Source: Physocladia obscura
Taxonomy: Eukaryota; Chytridiomycota; Chytridiomycetes; Chytridiales; Chytriomycetaceae
Assembly (NCBI GenBank): GCA_027596945.1
Contig: JADGJH010001363.1
Coordinates: forward strand, 1 to 10,430
Length of the DNA: 10,430 bases
Direction of reading: 5' to 3'
Of the stretch, positions 1-8,239 are shown one piece after another (position 1 is the first letter of the stretch; each line of letters starts with the position of its first letter). Position numbers and translations under genes: made by a program. The notes under the pieces are model-generated. The model saw nothing but the letters and a program-made list of their open reading frames with translations. It did not search any database and was not told where the DNA came from.

Positions 1-496
1 TTTTTATAGTTTGATGCAATAAATATGAGCGCACTTTGCGAGTGCAAGAAAAGAATCCAAATTGTGTTATTATATTTTTTTGGTATTAACTGGACCATAA
101 GTTGCAAGCGTGCCTGTACACATATATTGGAAGAATTTCTTTGAGTGATGCATCTTCGTCTTTTGCTAAGTTCAGGCTGTCCTTGTTGTCAACGCCATGG
201 CCTTGTCGTAAATAGCGCGCACAACCAAAATGGTCAGCTAATTAGATCATTGTTTAATCAAATAATCCGCAAAAACTCTTTTAAAAGTGGATGGATTAAA
301 AATAATGTTGCAAAAATTTTATTTATCGCGGACTAGAAAAGTTATCAAAGCGGCCAATTGGTTGAATTAAAAGTTGGAAAAAAATAGCCACAGCCGTTCC
401 AAGCAACTTGACTGTTCTTATCCTCTAACCACAGCTACCCTTGATTTGCAGAAACAAAAGAAGATTGAAATGGATCTCTAAGTTTCAGTAGGCACA
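1..496. other. AT-rich flank, no certain gene
   Basis: I see no gene here that I can support. An AATAAA signal for minus-strand transcripts lies at 323-318, 174 bases beyond the stop of the candidate exon at 639-497, so part of this stretch may be its 3' UTR. A plus-strand open frame (about 145-336) and a minus-strand open frame (241-86) overlap each other. Neither has a recognisable domain and at most one can be real. The first 25 bases contain an AATAAA on the plus strand (19-24), which could belong to a gene left of the window. Confidence 0.5.
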
Positions 497-639
497 TCAA
501 ATAGTGCCGTAAATAATAATATTTGATCCATCGAAATACACACCACCAAATCTTTCATAGTATCCTACATTAGTACCAGAGTAATACACGTACTCAGAAC
601 GCTGATATTCGTATGTTCTGCCAACTAAACTGCCGAAAT
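497..639 (-). CDS. Candidate last exon of an unrecognised small protein
   Basis: The minus strand is open from a CAG acceptor (AG at 641-640) to a TGA at 499-497 and encodes about 47 residues rich in Tyr and Gly, with short stretches such as GYYERFGGVYFDG. Nine TAY codons occur with no TAA or TAG, and about 60% of codons start with a purine, which suggests coding sequence. I do not recognise the family. A phase-compatible upstream exon could be 936-831: it starts with ATG, encodes a hydrophobic signal-peptide-like segment and ends at a weak donor (GTATCA). That would give an 82-residue secreted protein with a 191-nt intron, longer than the other introns here. A TATATA at 998-993 fits a minus-strand promoter and an AATAAA at 323-318 fits the 3' end. 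The acceptor lacks a pyrimidine tract. It could also be a relic or chance. Confidence 0.3.
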
Positions 640-1190
640 CTGGATTGCAATGTGTTTATTGACAACTTTTGTTGATTTTCGGATTAATACTGGTAGATCT
701 ATGTACTTGAGTTTTACTGTTGTTGTTTAGTTTTTTCATGAATTTAAAATAAATTTTTCTCAATGAATTTAATAAAGTAACTGTTTTTCCTTAACGGTTC
801 AAAATAAAAAAGACAGAAAGAATATGATACGCAAGGTGATGGCAACAGATCTAATGCACGCACAAGTAATAAATAACAACAGATGGAGTGCAGCAACTGG
901 CATGATTTCAATACAAAAGAACAATGCGAAAAGCATGTGCGAACACTTATCCAGTGCCTGAACGCCCCATGAAAGAAATTAATAACAAAAGCTATATATT
1001 CCGGTCAGCTCTGATCTTCTTGTTGACTGTAGTTGCAAATTCATTTCAATTGAGTCAGCAAGATAGGAATAAAAAAGCCCTAATAGATCAATGAAAGATT
1101 GTTTTATCAGTAGATCAATAATACCTGGATATTTATTTACAAACTACTGAAAATATTGACGATAAGACGATCAGTGTGTTTTTGCCTTTA

Positions 1191-1223
<33 letters not shown>

Positions 1224-1343
1224 GAAGAGTCAAGTTGAAAATACACTTGAAATTTTGTGCCAAATTTGCCAGATCTTATCTCCATAAAATTCTCCACAGC
1301 AAAGTTTCAAAGAAAAAAAAGAAAAGTTTCACAGAAAATCGGG
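640..1343. other. Non-coding stretch upstream of the permease gene
   Basis: AT-rich sequence with no clear gene. It probably contains the permease promoter and 5' UTR on the plus strand. The possible signal-peptide exon (936-831) and TATA box (998-993) of the minus-strand candidate also fall here. No plus-strand TATA box lies at a convincing distance from the permease start; the pyrimidine tract at 1191-1223 is the most visible element close to it. Confidence 0.5.
1191..1223 (+). repeat. (TTTTC)4 followed by T13
   Basis: Four tandem TTTTC units (1191-1210) run into thirteen T residues, ending 120 bases upstream of the permease start. Read on the minus strand it is a poly(dA)-like tract. Such tracts often exclude nucleosomes from fungal promoters, so a role in the permease promoter is plausible but inferred. 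Confidence 0.8.
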
Positions 1344-3031
1344 ATGGGGGACGAAGCGAAAATCGACAGCGCGGAGGAAACACACGGCGAATCTGCAACA
1401 CCCATCAATGTGCTTGCTGTGGAAGTGACTGGAATCAATCCTATACCCACATACAGCCGTGTTCAAAAGTCAGCCATCGAAAACTTCACATTTTGGGCCT
1501 CTTGCAACTCAGGTGAAAGAAAAATGTTTCTAAATATATAATTCTCGATCCAAACATCTCATTTCCTTTGCCGCTTTCAGTTTTGCCGACCTTCGCTCTC
1601 GGAATCTTAGCCAGCACAATCTATGACGTTGGGTTTTGGGACGGATTCTGGACAATCATCTTCTTCAATGCTGCTTGCTCTTTATGCGTCGCACTTTTTG
1701 CAACCTTTGGTGCCTCAACGGGACTGCGGCAGATGGTTATCACTCGGTATTCCTTTGGTTTCTACGGGTAAAGCTTTTTGTATTTTTCTTTTTTGGTTTT
1801 CTATAATTCTCTAAAATTCTCTGTTTGGATATAATGCTTTTTTCGACAGTACAATGTTGATTGCTTTGATTAACATTGTTATTCAACTTGGTTGGTCGAC
1901 AGTCAATGTTGTTGGTATGTCAGCATTTACATCTGCTATCAAACAAAATAAAGAAATGTTCCATGAAAATATGGAACTAACCATTTGCAATTACTTTTTT
2001 AAACAGTGGGAGGTCAGGTATTGAACGGAATAAACTCTAATTTCCCAATTTGGGCAGGAGTCCTTGTCATCAGTCTTTTGACCACGGTTATTTCGCTGTA
2101 TGGATACCACATTATCCACAAGTACGAAAGATATGCTTGGATTCCAGTAATTTTGGTCTTTTTGATCACATTTGGAACTACTGTTCACTATTGGGATACT
2201 TCAGCACCGTCCCTTTCATCTCCTTTGGCGGGAATTTTATCTTTTGGTGCATCTGTTTTTGGCTTCGGAGCCGGATGGACAATGATGGCAGCTGATTACA
2301 CTGTTTTTCAGCCTGCTGATTCATCAAAATTCAAGATTGCATTGTTTACATTCCTCGGAAACTTCGTGCCAATCGTTTTCCTTGAAATTGTCGGACTTGG
2401 TGCTGCCTCAGCAACTGTCAATAAACCAGATTGGAACCAAGGCACCGCCGGAACCATGATTGCTGCGATTCTCAACGATACTGTCGGCACCGGGTTCGCT
2501 GGATTCCTCCTTGTTCTCCTTGGTCTTTCGATTATTGCAAACAATGTACCGAACGATTACTCCGTCGGTCTTTCGATGCAACTTATCGGAAAAAACTTAC
2601 ATAAAGTAAACCGTGCTTGGTGGACTGTTATCGGGGCCGCCATATACTTGACTGTTTCAATTCTGTCCATCAATACGTTCAACAGTGTTCTTGACAACTT
2701 TTTGCTGGTGATTGCCTATATTCTTGGCCCATATGTTGCGATTGTTGGTGCTGAACATATCGTATTCCGTAACCGCAGTTTTGAAAACTATGACCCGGAA
2801 ATTTGGCAATCTCCAGAAAAGTTACCCCTTGGTCTTGCTGCGATTTTCTCGTTCGGGATGGGTATTCTCGGCATGTTTTTGGGAATGGCTGAGACTTACT
2901 ACACAGGAGTTATTGCACTCGATATTAGTGAGCCATATGGAGGGGATGTTGGGTTTGAGCTATCATTTTTGTTTGCTCTTGCGTCGTACTTGATAACGAG
3001 ATCGATTGAAAAAAAGTTGACTGGTCGTTGA
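1344..3031 (+). CDS. FCY2: NCS1 purine/cytosine permease, FCY2-like
   Basis: Secondary transporter of the plasma membrane that should import purines, cytosine or a related compound by proton symport. The FCY2 group also includes the vitamin B6 carrier Tpn1, so the substrate is not certain. Exons are 1344-1512, 1581-1767, 1850-1914 and 2007-3031, giving 481 residues. Donors are GTGAAA, GTAAAG and GTATGT, and all acceptors are CAG. The splices restore one continuous frame. The start is the first in-frame ATG. A hydrophilic N-tail of about 55 residues is followed by about 12 hydrophobic segments. Family landmarks are GWSTVN followed by VGGQ in the exon 3/4 region, AADYTVFQP (about residues 235-243), NNVPNDYSVGLSMQ (about 319-332) and AEHIVFR (about 389-395). 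Length is slightly below the roughly 530 residues of yeast Fcy2, mainly from short termini. It is followed by the oxidoreductase gene on the same strand, with no evidence of a functional link. Confidence 0.93.
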
Positions 3032-3416
3032 TGATTGGTGGTAAACTGTTCGGGGGTGTCAGTTGCTTTTTAATTATTTTCTTCGTTTTTCTAAAAGAGG
3101 AATCGGACTTTCTTGTAACACTTTAGAAAAAAGGTGGAACCTTTTCACTTTTTCTTGTTTTGGTAAGGCGAAGGGAATAAAGATTTTTCGTAGAAATCCA
3201 GCCAAATTTTTGCTGTGAGGATTATTTTTTAAAACAGAGTCGCGGAAAGAATCATTTCTGCAGTTCTCGGAATTGAAACATTCTCGGGTTGGTGGCTCCG
3301 GTGGTGATCCGAAAAAACCAAAATGAGTCACATGAAGAAAAAAAGAATCATGTGACACCGCGTGTAAACAAAAAGCCAACCAATTTTTGCAGTTTTGCAC
3401 AAAAACAACAAACGGA
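3032..3416. other. Spacer: permease 3' end and oxidoreductase promoter
   Basis: The first part should be the permease 3' UTR, with AATAAA at 3176-3181, 145 bases after the stop. The second part must contain the promoter of the next gene: a CCAAT box, the target of the HAP/NF-Y complex, lies at 3380-3384, 33 bases upstream of the ATG. I see no TATA box. The minus strand is open across the whole spacer, but without an ATG. Confidence 0.6.
3176..3181 (+). promoter_or_regulatory. Poly(A) signal of the permease gene
   Basis: An exact AATAAA on the coding strand, 145 bases after the stop codon. It is the only exact match in the spacer. Confidence 0.6.
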
Positions 3417-4658
3417 ATGGGAGCAACACACTCACGTACAAGAAGACTGACAACAAAAGCCGCAACTGCGATTAAACCTGGAAAAACAGCTACGGTGTCC
3501 GCAGCGCAGCAGCAGTTCCAGTGGGCTGTTGTTGGTGCCGGACCAGCCGGAATTGCTGCTGTCGGAAAGTTGCTTGATGCGGGAATCGACGGGAAGCAGA
3601 TTGCGTGGATCGACCCGCAATTTGATGTTGGCCTTCTAGGTCGCAAGTGGCGCAGCGTCTCGTCAAACACAACGGTGCAGTTATTTGCTGACTTTCTCGC
3701 TGCGTCTCCCGCTTTCAAATACAGCGCCAGTGATAGTGATAGCAACAACAAACATGTACTGCACAGTTTGCCACCAGCAGATACCTGCAAACTCAGCTTT
3801 ATTGCCGACCCTCTTCTCGAAGTGACGACGGCATTGCGTGCTCAGGTTGTGCCGCTGACGTCATTTGTCACGCGCATTTCCAAAACCAGCAAAGCAGTTG
3901 CTGATAACAGCAACAACGATATCAACAATAGTAGCGAGTGGCAATGGCAAATATTCACAGAGCCTACTTCCACAATACCTGCTGTATCTTCTCGAAATAT
4001 CGTTCTGGCTATTGGTTCTGTTGCAAAAACTCTGCCTCCACCTGCAGCAAACCCAGCTCTGAGCCTCATTGCCCTTGAAGACGCTCTTCAAATCGACCGT
4101 CTCGCACAAATATGCACCCCTTCCGATAATGTTGCCGTCTTTGGTTCTTCACACTCGGCCATAATGATTGTGCGCGACCTCCTTGAAACTGTGCACGTCC
4201 ACGCAGTCGTCAATGTCTACCGCGCTGACATCTTATTTGCCGAAAAGGTTGGGCACGGAAAGTTTATTAATGACAGCACAGGGTTAAAAGGAAACACTGC
4301 CAAATGGGCCCGCGAAAATTTGCTTGACGATGCGAACCTGCCTCAAGGGTTGACGAGAATCAAGACTTCGGGCGATAAAGGCGGTGAAGACGTAGCCACA
4401 AGAGTTCTTAAGACATGCACAAAAGTTATTTACGCAATCGGTTTTGAACGGGAACGGCTTGATGTTGAAGGCGTAGATTTGAACAAGTATGATGCGAAAA
4501 CTGGCGTTATTGCTCCGGGATTGTTTGGTGTTGGAATCGCTTTTCCAGAGCTCGGGGAAGATGCTGTTGGAAAACTCGAGCTTCAGGTTGGTCTTTGGAA
4601 GTTTATGAGGTATTTAAACAGGATTGTTCCAGAATGGGTTGCGAATTCAAGGAAATAG
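3417..4658 (+). CDS. FAD/NAD(P)-binding oxidoreductase
   Basis: Intronless gene for a 413-residue flavoprotein. The FAD-binding Rossmann motif GAGPAG is at residues 40-45, with the acidic end of the second strand in WIDP at about 64-67. A second dinucleotide-binding motif (VAVFGSSHSAI, 239-249) should bind NAD(P)H. The ATG-type motifs IVLAIGS (195-201) and VIYAIGF (337-343), and a C-terminal GLFGVGIAFPE (368-378), complete the two-dinucleotide-binding fold of the pyridine nucleotide-disulphide reductase/FMO superfamily. I see no redox-active CxxC or CxxxxC pair, so a disulphide reductase is unlikely. An FMO-like or uncharacterised oxidoreductase is a better description, and the substrate is unknown. 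The start is the first ATG; the frame is open about 30 bases further up but without ATG. The first 30 residues are basic and rich in Ala and Thr, like a mitochondrial presequence, and begin MGATHS, which also fits an N-myristoylation signal. A Ser/Asn-rich loop occurs at about 164-173. Confidence 0.88.
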   Translation: MGATHSRTRRLTTKAATAIKPGKTATVSAAQQQFQWAVVGAGPAGIAAVGKLLDAGIDGKQIAWIDPQFDVGLLGRKWRSVSSNTTVQLFADFLAASPAFKYSASDSDSNNKHVLHSLPPADTCKLSFIADPLLEVTTALRAQVVPLTSFVTRISKTSKAVADNSNNDINNSSEWQWQIFTEPTSTIPAVSSRNIVLAIGSVAKTLPPPAANPALSLIALEDALQIDRLAQICTPSDNVAVFGSSHSAIMIVRDLLETVHVHAVVNVYRADILFAEKVGHGKFINDSTGLKGNTAKWARENLLDDANLPQGLTRIKTSGDKGGEDVATRVLKTCTKVIYAIGFERERLDVEGVDLNKYDAKTGVIAPGLFGVGIAFPELGEDAVGKLELQVGLWKFMRYLNRIVPEWVANSRK

Positions 4659-4817
4659 AATTTCTTTTATATGCATTTTCTATGTGTTTTTTTTTCCGTG
4701 TGTTTCCTCTCTGTCAATATGCCCTCTTACAGTATTGGCGAAAAAAATAATAGGATAAAATTATTTGTTTCCCTCAACCACCTATATTTCTCGCACAAAC
4801 AGAAAGAAACGAGCCCG

Positions 4818-4860
4818 CACGTCAAAGGCTTCCATCCAAACAGCAACTTCCACGTCAAAG
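4818..4860. repeat. Two copies of CACGTCAAAG
   Basis: The 10-base word CACGTCAAAG occurs at 4818-4827 and 4851-4860, in the 219-base gap between the convergent oxidoreductase and RER1 stop codons. A shorter copy, ACGTCAAAG, lies at 5083-5091 inside RER1 exon 4. CACGTCA resembles a hybrid CRE/G-box bZIP site, but its position between two 3' ends makes a promoter role doubtful. Confidence 0.6.
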
Positions 4861-4877
4861 TAGAAAATTTTTTTCAC

Positions 4878-5764
4878 TCATGTACTTTTTCCACCACCAT
4901 AACTCTTTTTCCCAAAGTTCCAAGGTACATATTTATATTTAATCATGTGCTTAATACGTTGTTTCATCGTCAGACCAAGCAAAATCAAAAAGTAGACGCT
5001 GAAAATAGCAGAATTATTTTAGTAAGAATTAATTATTTAAAATAATATTAGCTCTTACACAAGAATAGGCCAGAAAACGGGAACGTCAAAGATGGGAAAG
5101 AAAGTGCAAATAAATGCGGTTGCAATTCCTCGAGTCGCCCAATACCTTGAGAGAATTAATCAGTTTTCTTCAAATCAAATACAAATATAGCGAGCTCACC
5201 AGAATTTAAATTCGGGCAACCGTCTAATAAAGGGCCTGAATTCATCGTCTGCTTTGACAGGCAGAGCCATATCTTCGCCGTCCCCTCCTTCCTCCATCGT
5301 TTCCATGGCGGGATCAAACTTTGGTTGCAGAAATGCGAGGAATAGATTGAGCAGATAGATTCCGAGCGAATACTGAATCGATGACCAGATTTAGCGAATC
5401 GGCATGAAGATTTAAAAAAAAAAAAGTCTGCATCCAATTGGCGAAAGGCGATATTTACCGTGACAATATAAAATGCAGATATCATAAAAACGCGGACAAA
5501 GTAGAGGAAAAACAGGACAGCTGTTCCGATCCAGCGCTGCTGCCAGTGCGGGGTAGTAGCATCGAGAAACGCTTGGAATCTCTATGCATATGAGTGAATC
5601 AATCGTAGTGTTTTTCATTTTGATTAGTATTGGCACGCTAATCAATGCAAGCAAATGAAAAACACATTCAAAACACACACCCGTTCCAGTATAGCCAGCC
5701 GCGCTTGAGCGCTCGACGGGGCATCGGCGCCGTTACTTGCCGTGTTTGTTGCAGTGGTGTCCAT
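4878..5764 (-). CDS. RER1: RER1, ER membrane-protein retrieval receptor
   Basis: RER1 is a Golgi membrane protein that sorts ER membrane proteins and unassembled subunits into COPI vesicles for return to the ER. Exons on the minus strand are 5764-5681, 5581-5459, 5372-5200, 5145-5059 and 4998-4878, giving 195 residues, a typical family length. Donors are GTGTGT, GTAAAT, GTGAGC and GTAAGA. Acceptors are TAG, CAG, AAG and CAG. Introns are 99, 86, 54 and 60 nt. Conserved RER1 blocks appear in order across the junctions: [11 protein letters not shown] (37-47), [17 protein letters not shown] (74-90), PEFKFW (122-127), [12 protein letters not shown] (145-156) and [13 protein letters not shown] (167-179). 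Four hydrophobic segments in two hairpins are expected, with both ends cytosolic. Trp127 and Val156 are encoded across splice junctions, which supports the model strongly. Without splicing, stops follow directly after PEFKFW and PILV. It is divergent with TCF25 and shares its promoter gap. Confidence 0.96.
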
Positions 5765-5808
5765 ATCAGGCGAAACTTTGAGAAAAAAAATAAAATTCAA
5801 AGTCAAAA
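5765..5808. promoter_or_regulatory. Very short bidirectional start region of RER1 and TCF25
   Basis: Only 44 bases separate the RER1 ATG (5764, minus) from the TCF25 ATG (5809, plus). Both starts are supported by the family: RER1 begins at its first in-frame ATG with an ordinary N-tail, and TCF25 begins MSSRAARK as its relatives do. The gap is A-rich on the plus strand, with a run of eight A at 5783-5790 and no TATA box. Both 5' UTRs must be very short, or the two transcripts must overlap and use promoter elements inside the opposite gene. Confidence 0.7.
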
Positions 5809-7986
5809 ATGAGTTCACGGGCAGCCCGGAAGATTCTGAAGTTGCGCGAAGCGAAACTGCAGCGCGAAAGCATCGATAACGGTAACGACAGCAATGAAAG
5901 CGACAGTAACTCGGATACCAATGATCGTCCGGCACTCGCAAAGCCCGGAAACACTTTCGCAATGGTTTGTTTGTTTGGGTTCGTGGTCAAGTTCATCACT
6001 CACACACGTTCCATTTCCCAGCTGATGGCGCAGAACGAAGACGAAGACGACGATGAAAATAGTAACAATGAAAACAACAAAGTTGCAGTCGCTCCACGAA
6101 TGACAGCGTCCAAAAAGAAGAACAAGAAGAAAAACAAAAAGAAAGTGCTAGTTCAAGAGGGCAATGACGCTAGTGAAACAGAAAATACAACAGTTACACG
6201 AAAGCCAATCAAGCATACAGGAAAAAATACTATTGAAGATAACGGATTGGATGAAATCGATCGTGCAATCAAAGAGGTGAATGATAAGCTGGGAATTCAA
6301 GAATCCGCATTAGCATCAGCCATACCCGGAGGCAGTGGCAGCAGCGCATCTCAAACTCTTACTGCGAAAAAAAAGAAAGATTTACTTGGAATCGATCTCA
6401 AACTGCTTGACGCTGATGCCGAAATGCGTCGCATGTTTGGCTCGAAGATTGTTGCTGATGAAATCAAAAACAAAAAATACAAACGAGGGCGAGTTGCCAC
6501 TGGAATCAATAATATGACTGGCGAAAGGACTTATCTTGTGACTCCGCGCGACGGATGGCCGCGTCTTCAGACAAAAATTGGTATCTCAATGAATATGCTT
6601 CAAAGTCCATCGAAACCTGGAGAAGAAGCTGCACCTGGATATTTCGAATTCACGTACTCTTCGACCTATAATGAGATTCAAATAATGTTTTTGCAGTGTG
6701 TTAATACGTAAGTGGAAAAAGTAAACAACACCTCACTGAAATTGATGAGGCTTTTCTTTTTTTTTGGTTTCTTTCGCCATATTCTAGACACGATCCGGGA
6801 ACAATAAGCAACTTACTTAGGGCGTATCCATTTCATATAGATGCATTATTACAATCAAGTGAAGTTGCAAAACATAACGGTGATATCAATACTGCTGCCG
6901 AATATATTGAACGTGCATTGTACATATTTGAACGCTCATTCCACCCACTCTTTAATCTCGCAACCGCGAATGCAGTTCTTCCATACTCATATCCCGAAAA
7001 TCGAGCCTTTTTTCTAGCACTCTCACGGCATATATCTTTCATTGCTCGAAAAGGATGCTGGAGAACATGTCTCGAACTTACCAAATTAATGTTTTCGTGT
7101 GATCCAGAAGATCCTCTTGGTGCTTTGCAGATGATGGACTGGTATGCTGTGAAAGCTGGGGAGGGGGAGTGGCTTAAGAGGTGTTGGATCGAATGGGGTG
7201 GTGACGAAGGTGGCATTGAAGGGTTACCAAATTGGTTATTTTCACTTGCATTGATCGAATTCGAACAAGAATGTGCTGCTAAATCAGAGGCAAGCTTTCT
7301 TTGTTTTTGTTTTTAACTTACTTCCGATTTTAATTTTTAATTTTCTTTTTCAGGATCATGAAATCTCAACTAAACTTCTGACAACTGCAATATTACAATA
7401 CCCTCAAATCGTCCCACAACTTCTCTCAAAACTGACTCTATCCGTACCAAATATTACGAACAATCCGGTATTTTCATCTCCAGATGTCCTGTCCACAAAA
7501 TCCAACGACGCAATCCGCGTCTTGATTACACTCTATATTGAACGGTGTCATCACCTTTGGAAAGAACCAACAGCATTCGCATGGTTCCGAGCAACAGTCT
7601 CTTCCGTCGCAGAAAAATACACCCTGAGCGACTCTCTTGTGCAACAATACGCGACGAAGCGAAAAGACTTGTATCCACAAGGATTGCCATTAAACGTGTC
7701 GCGACATGTGTATGTATCTGATTTTGTGGCGATCGTCCCGTTTCTGCCGGACGATGCGCGGAAATTAAGTTTGAATGCTTTCGATCCCATGCCACCACCG
7801 CCAGATGTTGAAGATGAAGAAAATGGAGAAGAAGATGACGGCAATAGGAGTCGTGGTGGTGGAATTGTGTTAAGTGTTGGATGGATTGTTGATCGGTTGA
7901 GGAACTTGATGGTTCGGGTTGGTGACGTTCATAATAATGATGATGAGGGTGATGATGATGACGAAAGGACTGATGGAGAGGATTGA
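5809..7986 (+). CDS. TCF25: TCF25/Rqc1 ribosome quality-control protein
   Basis: Homologue of human TCF25 (NULP1) and yeast Rqc1, a subunit of the ribosome-associated quality-control complex that works with Ltn1 and Rqc2 on nascent chains of stalled 60S subunits and promotes their ubiquitination. Exons are 5809-5964, 6022-6707, 6788-7289 and 7354-7986, giving 658 residues, close to human TCF25 (about 676). The N-terminus starts MSSRAARK, is acidic up to about residue 71, and has a Lys-rich run at 83-93. Family blocks follow: LLGIDLKLLDADAEMRRMFG (173-192), YLVTPRDGWP (223-232), YFEFTYSSTY (259-268), YPFHIDALL (294-302), RKGCWRTCLELTKLM (368-382), then a C-terminal block with LPLNVSRHV. The tail is acidic (NNDDEGDDDDE). 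Splicing of 6708-6787 (GTAAGT...TAG) joins two family blocks in frame. Intron 1 is stop-free and intron 3 is GC-AG; both have their own entries. If intron 1 is retained, the protein has 677 residues. Confidence 0.94.
5965..6021 (+). other. Probable 57-nt in-frame intron of TCF25
   Basis: The stretch runs from GTTTGT to CCCAG, is 57 nt (19 codons) long and contains no stop, so a simple ORF reading includes it. I call it an intron because it encodes a hydrophobic segment (VCLFGFVVKF...) inside an otherwise highly charged, disordered N-tail, because it has a CTCAC branch-like element 23-27 nt from the acceptor, and because its removal joins NTFAM to an acidic run as in relatives. The donor is weak, so retention is possible. 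Confidence 0.7.
7290..7353 (+). other. GC-AG intron of TCF25
   Basis: This 64-nt intron begins GCAAGC after an exon ending GAG and ends TTTTTCAG. Exon 3 would otherwise end at a TAA at 7314-7316, before the conserved C-terminal part. The GT dinucleotides near the junction (7272, 7302 and 7308) all leave one T in the exon, which would combine with GA of exon 4 to make TGA. Only the GC donor at 7290 restores the frame, giving KSE followed by DHEIS. The exon-side AG and GCAAG match the usual strong context of GC donors. Confidence 0.82.
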
Positions 7987-8018
7987 AATCAAAGAGAAGC
8001 TTTGTGTTTATCTGAACA

Positions 8019-8057
8019 AATAAAGTTTTCATGGAAATTTTTTTTTCTGTGAATAAA
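8019..8057 (+). promoter_or_regulatory. Two poly(A) signals of TCF25
   Basis: AATAAA occurs at 8019-8024 and 8052-8057 on the coding strand, 33 and 66 bases after the TCF25 stop. A T-rich run lies between them. Confidence 0.65.
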
Positions 8058-8066
8058 GATATGATT

Positions 8067-8072
8067 TTTATT
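8067..8072 (-). promoter_or_regulatory. Possible poly(A) signal of the zinc-finger gene
   Basis: TTTATT on the plus strand reads AATAAA on the minus strand, 168 bases beyond the zinc-finger stop codon. It lies ten bases from the last TCF25 signal, so the two convergent transcripts probably overlap at their 3' ends. Confidence 0.45.
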
Positions 8073-8239
8073 ACTTCTCAAGAGATAAAATGACTGGGTG
8101 AAAAGATGGACACAAAAAGAGGTATCATAATGCATGCACATGACTACAAAAATGAGTTTTTGCTGTTTGCTTTTTGCTGTTTTTTGTCTTTTGTTTTCTT
8201 TGTGAATTTTTTTTTAATGTTGATGCATTCGTATTGGTA

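Noticed and set aside
497..655. A frameshifted pseudogene reading of the left minus-strand exon
   Set aside because: The frame first appeared to break in the GT-rich stretch near 540, but careful base counting shows it is continuous to the TGA at 499-497.
1235..1541. Extended N-terminus of the permease upstream of 1344
   Set aside because: The open frame continues upstream but without ATG (it begins at GTG), and the added residues follow from A-rich leader sequence, not from family conservation.
3074..3790. A 238-codon minus-strand open frame antisense to the oxidoreductase, with a hydrophobic head
   Set aside because: It contains no ATG at all (its first codon is TTG), has no recognisable domain, and its upper half mirrors the coding frame of the well-supported oxidoreductase. 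Long open antisense frames often arise this way.
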